A stretch of DNA of 64,000 bases from an uncultured Erythrobacter sp. Its GTDB lineage: Bacteria; Pseudomonadota; Alphaproteobacteria; Sphingomonadales; Sphingomonadaceae. The stretch lies in NCBI RefSeq assembly GCF_947499705.1, contig NZ_CANMPJ010000001.1:2453501-2517500 (forward strand), given 5' to 3'. The position numbers were made by a program, and so were the translations under genes. The notes under the pieces were generated by a model, which saw only the letters and a program-made list of their open reading frames with translations, did not search any database and had not been told where the DNA came from. This document shows, in pieces, positions 23,980-35,040 of this stretch (its first letter is position 1; each line of letters opens with the position of its first letter).

Positions 23980-24507
23980 TCAAAATCCAAACCCAAGCTC
24001 CGCAGCTTCCACAACCTCCGCAAAATGCCCACTCGCCAGCGTGTGATTGTGATGCGCGATGATCTGTGTTGCGGGCAGTGCCGTTGTGTCGAAGGTCGTG
24101 TGTCCGTCCTCGATCAGTGTCACAGCCAGACCGCGCTCGAATGCGCCGCGCACGGCGGTGTCCACGCAGAATTCGGTTTGCATGCCGCCGATGATGAGTT
24201 CGTCGATGTTGGCGGCGCGCAGTTTGTTGATCAGGTCCGTGCCGTGAAATGCGCTGCATTGGCGTTTGATCGTTACGTCTTCATCGCCTCGCGGGGCGAG
24301 TTCGTCGACAAAGTGAAAGCCCTCGCCATCGCGGGCCAAAGGGCTTCCTTCCCCACCATCATGCTGGACGAAGAACACGGGCATGCCGTGCGCGCGGGCC
24401 TGTGACAGCATGCCTGCGAGCTTTTCGACCACCTCGCGGCCCTTGTGAGGCTCGCCGTGGCTGAACATGCCTTTCTGGACATCGATGATCAAAAGCGCGC
24501 GTGTCAC
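23980..24507 (-). CDS. Isochorismatase-family cysteine hydrolase
   Basis: About 175 residues. Catalytic triad residues are visible: Asp in LLIIDVQKGM, Lys in VTIKRQCSAF and Cys in GGMQTEFCVDTA. The family hydrolyses isochorismate, nicotinamide or related amides; the substrate here cannot be told. The GTG at 24507 (VTRALLII) is preferred because GAGGGA lies just upstream; a GTG four codons earlier is possible. The C-terminal third is duplicated as a scrap at 21090-21242. Confidence 0.88.
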   Translation of the reverse strand: MTRALLIIDVQKGMFSHGEPHKGREVVEKLAGMLSQARAHGMPVFFVQHDGGEGSPLARDGEGFHFVDELAPRGDEDVTIKRQCSAFHGTDLINKLRAANIDELIIGGMQTEFCVDTAVRGAFERGLAVTLIEDGHTTFDTTALPATQIIAHHNHTLASGHFAEVVEAAELGFGF

Positions 24508-24565
24508 GGTATCCCTCACTCTTCCGGCAAATAGTGCCGCTCGCCAATCGCTTTGTACACCCGGC

Positions 24566-26870
<2,305 letters not shown>

Positions 26871-26919
26871 TAGAGTTTATTGGCGCCGGAATCCACCCTT
26901 GGTGTGCTGCCGCTACGCT

Positions 26920-29900
26920 TCAGTTGCGCGCACAGTCTTGAGCGCGCGCTTGCTTGGACCTGGTGGTATTCTTGGACGCGACATAGGAGCCCGAGAGCGC
27001 GATATCGATCCGCGAAACCTTGGACAGATCGATGCCCTTGTTGTCCTTCTTTGGCAGCGTAAGCGTCCATGACGCGAACGGAGAAACGCCGATGAACGCG
27101 CCGCCACCCCCGCCAAGATTGCCACCGCTCGGCTTGTTGGGCCCTGAGGTATAGTACGCATATGGCGCCATGCGCTGCTCGTGCGAGAAATCCATCGCCG
27201 TACCGTCGGGAGCAAACAGTCGGCTCGCCCCGTTCTGCGTCAGTTCGGCATAGATTCGATGCTGCTGCTTCTTGCCCGGAACCGCACCCACAAGATCGAT
27301 AGTGACCCCCGAAATCATCACATGTGCAAACCCTTGGAAGAGCGGATCGTCATCGGCAAATGCAAAGTTGATGGTTCCGGTCTCCAGGAACTCGGCAAAG
27401 GCATCCTGCCTTCCATCTGCATCGATCGAATAGACCAAGCTAGGGAACGTCTGTTTCGGGCTCTTCATCGCGTTCATGCGATTAAGGATCTTGCCCTTCA
27501 GCGAGAGATGGAATTTTGCCATTTCGGCGACTGTCTCATCACCAGTGGCGAACTTGTTCTTGGTGAGCGCCCAGTACTGGAACGCCTGATTTTCCTGATA
27601 GAGATACCGCAACAGATGCGATTTGGCATCGCGGATCAATCCCAGCATGTAGCTTCGGTTATGCGCCAACGAAGGATCTTGAACTTCGGCCCAATTGGCG
27701 CGGATCCGGGCCAAGGCGGCATTCCGCTGCTTGATCTCTGCCTCGATCGTTGCCTGACCGATCAGGGCTTCGTTGTATTTGACCAGCTTTGCGTTGCGCG
27801 CCTTGATCAGATTGACGAAGGCATGGACCTGCTTCTTGTAGGCACGAGCCGCGGGAAGGTTGAGATAGGGCTGGATTTTCTTATCGAAATCGGCAGCACT
27901 GGCGACCAGTTTCCCACCGTCGGGTTGCTTGGCAGTGATTGCACCCTTCACCGAAGCCCAGTTCTTCTGCATCTCCTTGAAGGCCTTGCCGAGCTTGGCC
28001 AGCTTGGCGATGTATTTTCTTGCATCCACCGCCGCGCTTTCAAGCTTGCCCATCGCTTCAATCTCGCCGTAGCCATCTTCGAAATTGCCAGCGATCTGAA
28101 CGATCGAAACGACGGCATTCAAAATGTCCATGAACGAACAATTGGGCAGCCGGTTCTCGACCGCTTTCTGAAACGCTGCGTTGGCGGAAGTAAGCGACGC
28201 GCTCATCGCTTGCTGCTGAACCCCCAGTGCATCAATTTCCTTGCCCAAGGCAGTGCGCGCCGTGATCGTCTGCGCGAGTGAGGCGTTTAGACGATTGATC
28301 GCGTTTTGCGCGTTGACGAAGGATTGCTCAAACACCGTCCGCTGCTTGGCGAGTTGTCCGGCCTGCTTCACATAAGTGTTCGCCTGACCTTCGATATCTT
28401 TGGCCAGCGTAACCATAGAATCCAGCGCCGATTGGTAGTAGCCGAGCGACACCACCGGGACGTGATTGGTGAACTCCCCGAAATATCCCATGCCATGAGC
28501 AAGTCGATTTTTCTGCGACACCACGCGGTCGTGCATTGCGACCCACTCATTGGGATCGATCAACCGCTCGGATTCCTCCCACCCGGTCGACATGAAATGT
28601 TCGGGTGCTAGCTTCTCGTGGTTGGCAAAGCGGACACAGCTGCCATCATCAAGGAAGAAGTACGAATTGCCGTCGATCTTGTCCCAATTGACCGCCGCAC
28701 AGATCTTGGTGCCGTATTGCGACATGCCCGGCCATAGATCATCAAGCGGCTTCGGCCCTTCATCGACACGGTCGAGTTTTTGGTTGAAGCGCAGATACTT
28801 GGCATTTGAAAGGAGGAAGTAGGTGTACCCACCCTCTTCGTCGGTCAGCGCGGCTACTATTTTCTTTTCGAATCCGTCAGTGCCTTTCCAGCCCCCGGCA
28901 GTCCAGGCAAGGCCGCTATCAGTTTTGCCTGCGCCCACATTGAAGCGGACGTAGCGCCCTTTCTTCAGGAAAAAGTAGATGTGACCATTGTGCTTTTGGT
29001 AGTCGGCGACGGCAATGATGTCCTTGCCGTATGGCGCCATCCCGCCAAAGATATCGATCTTGTTCGGGCCGGCATCGAACTTTCCTTTCAGCAGGTTGTA
29101 TTGATAGTATTTGCCGTTGGTCAGATAGAAATAGGTGCAATGATTGGCCGACACCGTCGCGCACAATTTCTTCCACGGCACAGGTGGTAGGCTGCCCGCG
29201 TCCTTTGAGTCGGCAGGCGTCACTTTCTCCAGCCATTCGTATAGAGTCAGCGCCTGTTTGTAGTCGCCCGACATGTAGTGAAGGTCAGCGGCATGGAGTG
29301 CGATTTCACGCTGCGCCAGCCGGACTGGGTAGGTTTTGTAGAAGTCCGAATAATCGGTGATGGCCGCGATCTCGGGCGCGAAAGCCTTGCCGGGATTGGC
29401 CGATGCCGCCGCGTCGCCGGATTTACCGGTTTTGCCATTCGCCCCGGACGCAGCGAACTTGTTGATGGTGTTGCAGTAGGAGACCGAACTGCCGCCTATC
29501 CAGTGGTTATGGCAAGCCATCCATTGTCCGCCTTGCCCGCCATCCCCTTTGGCGCCACCAGCGCCGGGCTTCGCGGTCGGGCCTTTGGGGCCTGCCTTAG
29601 CGCTCTTGGTCAGCTTCCCCGATCTTTGGCAACTCGCCACGGCAATATGGCCACCATTTCCGCCATTGCCGGATTGCCCAGCTGTACCACCTTTGCCACC
29701 ATCGCCTCCCGGCCACCCCTTGGTCGGGGGCGTAATATCCCCATCGTTATCAGCGGTCGCAGCCACACCAGCCCAGCCCAGAGCGCCATCGCCGCCCTGC
29801 CCGCCATCCTGTCCACGGCCACCGATTCCGCCATCGGCCTTTAGTTGCAGCGCCCCTTTTATCGTTTCGGCAACAATCAAGATATCGCCCGCATCTTTTC

Positions 29901-30276
29901 CGTGCGAGGCTGCTGCACCGGGCTTACCTTTTGCACCATTTTCCAAATATTGAAGCGGTTTCGGGAAAAGGCCGCGCTGGCCTGGTTTTGCTTTCCTGGG
30001 GGCATCGCCTGAAGTAAAGCTCTTGTCCGGCGCGCCGCCGCTGGTGTCGATCGTACAGCCATTGGCGTTGATCTCTCGCGCGATCAATCTGATCGGCAAG
30101 CCGTGCAGAACCAGATTCCCATTCGCCGGCAAGTTGATCACATCCGCAAACACTGTGAAGGATTTGTCCGGCGCGATCATGGCTGCCGTAAGGTCGATTT
30201 CCATCGCGACATATTCGATCGCCGTCGGCGTGATATGCTTTTGCGAGGCGAAATAGTCGGGCAGCTTCGCGGTCAT
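26920..30276 (-). CDS. Large glycine-rich, hemopexin-like repeat protein with Tc-toxin-like C-terminus
   Basis: 1118 residues from the ATG at 30276 (GGGGAA upstream). Order: an N-terminal beta domain (about 1-75); a glycine-rich collagen-like stretch (about 90-310: GGIGGRGQDGGQGGDG, GGDGGKGGTAGQSGNGG); a short helical part (AADLHYMSGDYKQALTLYEW); four hemopexin-type blades (about 370-585) with YFYLTNGKYYQYN, IYFFLKKGRYVRFN, YFLLSNAKYLRFN and YFFLDDGSCVRF; a long coiled coil (about 610-880); and a C-terminal beta domain with FASWTLTLPKKDNKGIDLSKV. That end resembles the TcB-binding C-terminus of Tc-type TcA proteins. No signal peptide. Function is unknown; a toxin-like or surface-binding role is inference. 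Confidence 0.7.
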   Translation of the reverse strand: MTAKLPDYFASQKHITPTAIEYVAMEIDLTAAMIAPDKSFTVFADVINLPANGNLVLHGLPIRLIAREINANGCTIDTSGGAPDKSFTSGDAPRKAKPGQRGLFPKPLQYLENGAKGKPGAAASHGKDAGDILIVAETIKGALQLKADGGIGGRGQDGGQGGDGALGWAGVAATADNDGDITPPTKGWPGGDGGKGGTAGQSGNGGNGGHIAVASCQRSGKLTKSAKAGPKGPTAKPGAGGAKGDGGQGGQWMACHNHWIGGSSVSYCNTINKFAASGANGKTGKSGDAAASANPGKAFAPEIAAITDYSDFYKTYPVRLAQREIALHAADLHYMSGDYKQALTLYEWLEKVTPADSKDAGSLPPVPWKKLCATVSANHCTYFYLTNGKYYQYNLLKGKFDAGPNKIDIFGGMAPYGKDIIAVADYQKHNGHIYFFLKKGRYVRFNVGAGKTDSGLAWTAGGWKGTDGFEKKIVAALTDEEGGYTYFLLSNAKYLRFNQKLDRVDEGPKPLDDLWPGMSQYGTKICAAVNWDKIDGNSYFFLDDGSCVRFANHEKLAPEHFMSTGWEESERLIDPNEWVAMHDRVVSQKNRLAHGMGYFGEFTNHVPVVSLGYYQSALDSMVTLAKDIEGQANTYVKQAGQLAKQRTVFEQSFVNAQNAINRLNASLAQTITARTALGKEIDALGVQQQAMSASLTSANAAFQKAVENRLPNCSFMDILNAVVSIVQIAGNFEDGYGEIEAMGKLESAAVDARKYIAKLAKLGKAFKEMQKNWASVKGAITAKQPDGGKLVASAADFDKKIQPYLNLPAARAYKKQVHAFVNLIKARNAKLVKYNEALIGQATIEAEIKQRNAALARIRANWAEVQDPSLAHNRSYMLGLIRDAKSHLLRYLYQENQAFQYWALTKNKFATGDETVAEMAKFHLSLKGKILNRMNAMKSPKQTFPSLVYSIDADGRQDAFAEFLETGTINFAFADDDPLFQGFAHVMISGVTIDLVGAVPGKKQQHRIYAELTQNGASRLFAPDGTAMDFSHEQRMAPYAYYTSGPNKPSGGNLGGGGGAFIGVSPFASWTLTLPKKDNKGIDLSKVSRIDIALSGSYVASKNTTRSKQARAQDCARN

Positions 30277-30549
30277 AAAATTCCCCGTTGGCAAAGTGAA
30301 TAACGTTGTTTTCCGTTGCACAGGGACGCAACCGTTTGTTCTGATCTACAGATTATTCAAGCTGTGCAGCCTTAGGGATAGATTCATTTGCACTCTATTG
30401 CGAGCGGATAGAAGTGATAGGCAGCACGGGTCAGTTCTGACTGGCGCGCAACAAACCAAAAATTGCTTCGCAACCGTGCCCCGGCGACGTGACGTCGTCG
30501 TATGGCTTAATTATGCGACTGGGCATTGGCGTCGGGTCCGCCCTTTGTG

Positions 30550-31167
30550 TCAGTCTCCTTTGGCCACACCCAGCAGGCACACCGCCAGCAATACCGTAGC
30601 AAGCACGCCCGAACCGCCGGCCAGCGGTAGTTCGCCCAGAAAATCGCGGCCCATGGCCATCGAACCGGCATTGGCGACCATCGCGACTGCGCCAACCGCC
30701 ACGGTCAGCCAGCCGATCACCTTCCCGCCCGCCTGCGTGCAAGCCATTCCGAACACCACTGCAGCCAAGCCTAGCAGGATCTTCGCCGCGTTGTAGACCA
30801 TGAAGGAAAACGCGACGACTGCTCCCGCTGCCGGGGCAAGTCCCTCGACTTCGCCAGCCGCTTCGAAAAACGGTCCGAACATCGTCAGGCCCACGCCGAC
30901 CTGCACGACATTCAACACAGCGCTCATCGCGATAGCCGAGAAGCCCAGCGTATAGCGCTTGGCGGCGACCAGGGCTGAGCCTGCGAAAGCGGCGAGCAGT
31001 GTGAAGATCAGACCTTCCGAGCCCCAAAGCAGCTGGCGCGGCGGCGCTTCGACATCGATCCCACTTTCTCTGGCGACGTAAAAGCCGGTATAGACCGCCT
31101 GCGTCACAGCCGCCAGAATGAGCAAGACTGCGACGATCTGAACGGTGCGTTTGAGTGTGAATTCCAT
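30550..31167 (-). CDS. Inner-membrane protein of unknown function (205 aa)
   Basis: Starts at an ATG with AGGGG eight bases upstream. About six hydrophobic helices are visible, e.g. TVQIVAVLLILAAVTQAVYTGF, GLIFTLLAAFAGSALVAA, AIAMSAVLNVVQVGVGL and VLATVLLAVCLLGVAKG. No catalytic residues stand out and no family is recognised. It is divergent from the SRAP-like gene, with about 90 bases between start regions. Confidence 0.65.
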   Translation of the reverse strand: MEFTLKRTVQIVAVLLILAAVTQAVYTGFYVARESGIDVEAPPRQLLWGSEGLIFTLLAAFAGSALVAAKRYTLGFSAIAMSAVLNVVQVGVGLTMFGPFFEAAGEVEGLAPAAGAVVAFSFMVYNAAKILLGLAAVVFGMACTQAGGKVIGWLTVAVGAVAMVANAGSMAMGRDFLGELPLAGGSGVLATVLLAVCLLGVAKGD

Positions 31168-31254
31168 TATGTCAGCCCCTGCAAGATACGTTTCTTTCAT
31201 CCGTGTTCGAACCGCCCTAGCGCAAGGTTACGTGCAGATGAACGAAAATGCCGA

Positions 31255-31923
31255 TTGGGGCTTGGGCGCGGTTGGAGGCGCAGGGGTCTGACACAGCTTT
31301 ACCGTCTCGATACGACTGCCCCTGCAATCGCGGACCGGTTCTGCGCGCGCCTTGGCGAAGACCCGTGGCAGGGCGGCTATGTCGCGCCTCTCAAGTTTGC
31401 GCCGATTGTCACCGCAGGGCGCGAACTTATCGCCGGACCTCGGCCTGCGGGCGGGCGGCTGCAACCGCGACTTGTCCCGCGACTTTGGGGCGTGGCCCCT
31501 CCCCCTTCGGCAGATGATCCGATGCGGCGGGTCACGACCGTGCGCAATCCGGACAGCCCGTTCTGGATCGGCAATTTGCGCAACAGTGAGTTCCGCTGCC
31601 TGATCCCGGTGACGTCCTTCATGCTTTGGGGCAGCGAGACCGACTATGAAGGCCGGCGTTTGAAGCACTGGTTTGCGCCGCCGGACGAACCGATCTTTGC
31701 CATGGCTGGTGTTTGGAAAGACGAAGAAGTCCCCGGCTTCGCGCTGCTAACGCAGGATGCACGGGGCGCACCGAAAGAGGTCGGTTGCAAGGCAATGCCC
31801 GTGGTCCTGCCCGATGAAGAGCAGGCACGGCAGATCTGGTTGCATGGCGGATGGGACACAGCGCGAAAGCTGATCGAGCAAGGCAGCCCGCCCTTGATCG
31901 AGCATCCTTTCAAAGCAGGCTGA
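31255..31923 (+). CDS. SRAP (YedK/HMCES)-like protein lacking the catalytic residues
   Basis: About 211-222 residues with the SRAP fold pattern: LYRLDTTAPAIADRF, RLVPRLWGVAPPP, FRCLIPVTSFMLWG, PIFAMAGVWKDEEVPGFALLTQ and GCKAMPVVLP. SRAP proteins start with Met-Cys and use Cys2 to crosslink abasic DNA, assisted by Glu and His. Here the expected Cys2 position is TQLYR, the Glu of FYEW is Leu (FMLW) and the His before RMP is missing (GCKAMPVV). So it is likely a pseudoenzyme or has another role. The start is uncertain: TTG at 31255 or CTG at 31288, which has GGAGG upstream and fits the family better. Confidence 0.75.
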   Translation: MGLGRGWRRRGLTQLYRLDTTAPAIADRFCARLGEDPWQGGYVAPLKFAPIVTAGRELIAGPRPAGGRLQPRLVPRLWGVAPPPSADDPMRRVTTVRNPDSPFWIGNLRNSEFRCLIPVTSFMLWGSETDYEGRRLKHWFAPPDEPIFAMAGVWKDEEVPGFALLTQDARGAPKEVGCKAMPVVLPDEEQARQIWLHGGWDTARKLIEQGSPPLIEHPFKAG

Positions 31924-31942
31924 GCACGCTGACGCCCCTCAA

Positions 31943-33481
31943 CTAAAGCCCGATCACCGTCTCCTGTGCCGCTAGCGAGAATGTCCGCTTGTCCGCTGCG
32001 TTGGGCAACAATTCGTTCCGCGCCGCGAGGAACCGGTCGAGATCGCCGCCGTAGGAGTTCGCCAAGCGCCCGCCGGTCAGATCGTGAAACTTGCCCCAAT
32101 GCTGCGCATAGGGAATCTCCGCTTCATCCAGCGCGCGGCGGATATGTTCGACAATGGCGTGGGTGTTGACCGAGTTCAGCCCGTCCATGTCGATCACGCA
32201 GCTTGGATCGTAGCGGGTGAAGGCGAGATGGCCGGGTGATTTCTGCACGAAGCGGCAGGCAAAAGCGATGGGTGCTGGTCCAAAGCGGGCGTGGGTCTTG
32301 AGCGCAATGTCGAGCGCTTCGTCGCAGCGCGCAGCCGGGACAGCCACCGACACCCCGGCGGTCTGCGAGCGCGGCGTGGTGAAATTGAACATCTCACCCC
32401 AAGACCCGATTTCGTTGCGGAACAACTTCAATTGCAGCTTGAAAATCTCGGTCGTCACAAACGGCGTCAACGGATCGAGCACGTCGAGCAGTTTGCCGAC
32501 AAAGCCGGGCAGATCGTAAGCTGGACCGAACTTGCCCTGCTGGCGGTAGTCAATCTCGTAGTCCGGGTCCCAGGGCAGCTCATACATGATCTTCACCCGC
32601 GCCGGATCGTCGGGCGCATGCGGGTTGAAAACGGCCTGGAAGAAATACGGCTGCGGGTTGCCCGGCGGGATGGTCACATCGCCGGGAATGTCGAGCGAGC
32701 GCGGGTCGAAATTGCGCATCGCCTGGCGGAGCGTGTCGTCGTAAGGATGCTCGAACTGCGAGGCGCTGAGTAGAAATCGCGGGCGCGTTTCGATCACCAC
32801 TGAATGGATCACGCCGAGCAGGCCGAGGCTGACAAGCGCGGCTTCGAACTTCTCGTCGTCGCGGGTGAGGACTGCGCCGAAGCTTTCAGCGAGACTTTGC
32901 GCCACAACAGGTCGGGAGGGGCGTTCGAGCCATAGATTCTGCCCATCGACAGTCAGCAACTGGATCGCGACCACCAGGCTTTGAATGCCGCCATGATCGA
33001 TCGCCGAACCATGCGTGCCCGTAGACATCGCGCCGACGATCGTCTGCCCATTGCTGGCACCCGAGGTCGCGAGCGATCGCTCACGTTGGCGCTCGAGGTA
33101 TTGGTTGATCTCGTGAACCGACGTCCCGCATTGCGTCAGCAGCAGGCTGTCCGGATCGCCGGTAAAGCCGGGATCGAGCGCGGCAGGTCCGAGTAGCGCT
33201 TTGCGATTGGCGGGTGAGGTGTCGAGCAGCCACGCATCCTGCTGCGCAGAAACCTGCGAGAATGACCAATTCGCACCCATCGGCCTGATGGTAGCACCGG
33301 CCGTCCGCGCCTCCTCGATCAGATCGAGCACCAGTTCTGCCGACCGTTTGAAACTCGCGGGCCGGAGCGATCCGGATGCCGGACGCAGTTGCAGATGCCG
33401 CGCCGCATCGACAGCATAGGTGCGGTGCCAGTTGATCCAGTTGGTGTTGGAAATCTCGCGGATTTGCGGGTCAGTCGCCAT
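31943..33481 (-). CDS. FAD-binding oxidoreductase (gulonolactone-oxidase type)
   Basis: 512 residues. The FAD-binding (VAO/PCMH) half contains GATIRPMGANWSFSQ, LTQCGTSVHEINQYL, and the flavin site SGASNGQTIVGAMSTGTHGSAIDHG. The later half shows an ALO-type substrate domain with YFFQAVFNPHAPDD and a final HWGKFHDLTGG. Such enzymes oxidise sugar lactones or similar alcohols; the substrate here is unknown. There is no signal peptide. Its start overlaps the 3' end of the lipoprotein gene by 11 bases, suggesting an operon. Confidence 0.87.
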   Translation of the reverse strand: MATDPQIREISNTNWINWHRTYAVDAARHLQLRPASGSLRPASFKRSAELVLDLIEEARTAGATIRPMGANWSFSQVSAQQDAWLLDTSPANRKALLGPAALDPGFTGDPDSLLLTQCGTSVHEINQYLERQRERSLATSGASNGQTIVGAMSTGTHGSAIDHGGIQSLVVAIQLLTVDGQNLWLERPSRPVVAQSLAESFGAVLTRDDEKFEAALVSLGLLGVIHSVVIETRPRFLLSASQFEHPYDDTLRQAMRNFDPRSLDIPGDVTIPPGNPQPYFFQAVFNPHAPDDPARVKIMYELPWDPDYEIDYRQQGKFGPAYDLPGFVGKLLDVLDPLTPFVTTEIFKLQLKLFRNEIGSWGEMFNFTTPRSQTAGVSVAVPAARCDEALDIALKTHARFGPAPIAFACRFVQKSPGHLAFTRYDPSCVIDMDGLNSVNTHAIVEHIRRALDEAEIPYAQHWGKFHDLTGGRLANSYGGDLDRFLAARNELLPNAADKRTFSLAAQETVIGL

Positions 33482-33824
33482 CGCTCGCTCCCTCGCCTTC
33501 GGGCGATCCCCCAAGGGTCGGCACTTCGCCATCCGCTTCCTTGGCGCAGACATATTCGATCTTGGTGGATTGATAGCCGCCCAGGGTGATCGTGCTGAGC
33601 AGCGATTCAAAGAAGCCCCGCTTCACAAATACGTCAGCGACGCCGTTACTCTCGCATTCGAGGATTTCGACATTGGCAATCGCGCCGCCGAAGCTTTCGA
33701 CTTTAGCAGGCTGAGCGCTGCCTTCGCGAACAGGAAGCTCGATCTGGAAATGATGGGTCGTGCTGCATCCGCTCAGCAAGAGTGCGGCGACACACGCCGA
33801 TCCCCCCAAAGACAGTTTGGTCAT
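33471..33824 (-). CDS. Small lipoprotein of unknown function
   Basis: 117 residues with lipobox LLLSGC. The mature part contains FQIELPVREGSAQ, two cysteines (ILECES, YVCAKE), VADVFVKRGFFESLLSTITLGGY and an acidic tail. It resembles small periplasmic Bor-like or Lpp-type lipoproteins but no family is assured. It precedes the FAD oxidoreductase and overlaps it by 11 bases. Confidence 0.65.
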   Translation of the reverse strand: MTKLSLGGSACVAALLLSGCSTTHHFQIELPVREGSAQPAKVESFGGAIANVEILECESNGVADVFVKRGFFESLLSTITLGGYQSTKIEYVCAKEADGEVPTLGGSPEGEGASDGD

Positions 33825-33931
33825 CGCACGCCCTCCCTATCGCAGAAGGTGCAACTGTACTCTATTCGGGCCGGATTCTCAATTTGACTTTATTTGTCGT
33901 TTATTTCGAAGACTCTATCCGATACGCGCGT

Positions 33932-34828
33932 TCATTGCTCTGAGACTTCCGCAATTGGAACCACCTGACCTTCTTCGGTAAAGTAATCCCAGCCGCTATC
34001 CTTGAGTGAGGCGGGTTCCTGCGCGGGAACATGCATGCCGACCGCCCCTTCTGCATTGAGCGTTGTGTCGACCAGCCCCTCGGCATCGTCTTCGCTGAAG
34101 AACCAGAACGGTACGATGGCGAGGCCACTACGGGCGCTTGAGAGGAACTCGGCATGCGGCTCGTAATATTCGGTGCCGGGATCGGCGTCACCCAGATGCA
34201 TGACGCGGTGCGCCATCTGCGCGCCGCTCGCTGCGGACACGCGGAAGGTGATGTTGTGAATATCGGCATGGCGATCTGGCCAACCGCTATGGGGTGATCG
34301 GAACGCCTCGACCTTGGCCGCGCCGATTTCGAAGCTTTCGGCCTGCGCTCCATTGTCCAGCGAGATTGCCCTGATGCGCGTCGCGAAGGTCGGATTCCAC
34401 TCCTCAACCGCGCGCATCTGCTCCACTGCCTGTGCAGGGGCTACCAATTGCAGCTCCGGCTGCGCCGCGAGCATTCGGGTGATGTGACGTGCCGAGAAAT
34501 GATCGCCGTGCGCATGGCTCACGAAAACGGCGGTGACATTGTCGTAAGGTGCCTCACCCGCCACAATGCGCTCGATCAAGGCTGCGTCGAGCTGCTCAAG
34601 CGATCCGAAATGGTTGTCGTATAGCGGGTCGAACAGGAACTTCATCGCAGCGTCCGGCGCACCAATCTGCGCCGTCACCCCGGCATTGAGGATCGAGGTG
34701 GCAGTGCCGGTCGCCGAGCTCGCTCGCGTGGCAGCAGAGGCTGGAGCGCCAGGTTCTTCGTTGGCGCAACCTGCGAGCGCCACAACCATTGGAACCACCG
34801 CGGCCATGAGTGTTCCGAACCTTACCAA
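33932..34828 (-). CDS. MBL-fold metallohydrolase lipoprotein (UlaG-like)
   Basis: 298 residues. A lipobox (VALAGC) places it at the envelope. The metallo-beta-lactamase motif SHAHGDHFSARH is intact, followed by an RSPHSGWPDRHADIHNITFRV strand region and GDADPG. Substrates of such proteins (phosphodiesters, lactones, acyl esters) cannot be inferred. It is the last gene before the adhesin array and reads away from it. Confidence 0.87.
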   Translation of the reverse strand: MVRFGTLMAAVVPMVVALAGCANEEPGAPASAATRASSATGTATSILNAGVTAQIGAPDAAMKFLFDPLYDNHFGSLEQLDAALIERIVAGEAPYDNVTAVFVSHAHGDHFSARHITRMLAAQPELQLVAPAQAVEQMRAVEEWNPTFATRIRAISLDNGAQAESFEIGAAKVEAFRSPHSGWPDRHADIHNITFRVSAASGAQMAHRVMHLGDADPGTEYYEPHAEFLSSARSGLAIVPFWFFSEDDAEGLVDTTLNAEGAVGMHVPAQEPASLKDSGWDYFTEEGQVVPIAEVSEQ

Positions 34829-34894
34829 GTGTAGCCTCCCCAGCCGTTATCTATTGGCAACGTCATAGGAAATATTTGAGCCGATGTCCCCGTG

Positions 34895-35040
34895 ATACTT
34901 GCGCGCTTCATACTCGTCGCCTTTGATACGTCCCAACAGGGGCGCGAAGAATCGATGGCGAATTGCCATCACTGTCCCTTGCTGTGTGAAAACGAAGGGA
35001 CGTCCCATGAAGACCAAATATCTGCTTTCGACCGCTCTGA
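34895..35040 (+). repeat. Leader repeat, copy 1 (of two)
   Basis: The segment around the start of the first array adhesin, from about GATACTTGCGC through CCAACAGGGGCGCGAAGAAT and the start of the signal-peptide code, is almost identical to 47297-47443 ahead of the fifth adhesin. Homology therefore extends beyond the coding region. Confidence 0.8.
34973..35002 (+). promoter_or_regulatory. Hairpin pairing the Shine-Dalgarno, adhesin 1
   Basis: GTCCCTT (34974-34980) pairs perfectly with AAGGGAC (34995-35001), extended by a T-G pair outside. The loop is 14 bases. The Shine-Dalgarno AAGGGA is the 3' arm and ends six bases before the ATG at 35007. Confidence 0.8.

Noticed and set aside
30277..30549. 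tRNA or small RNA gene in the gap before the membrane protein
   Set aside because: No cloverleaf, no T-loop GTTCGA-type sequence and no obvious terminator was found by eye.
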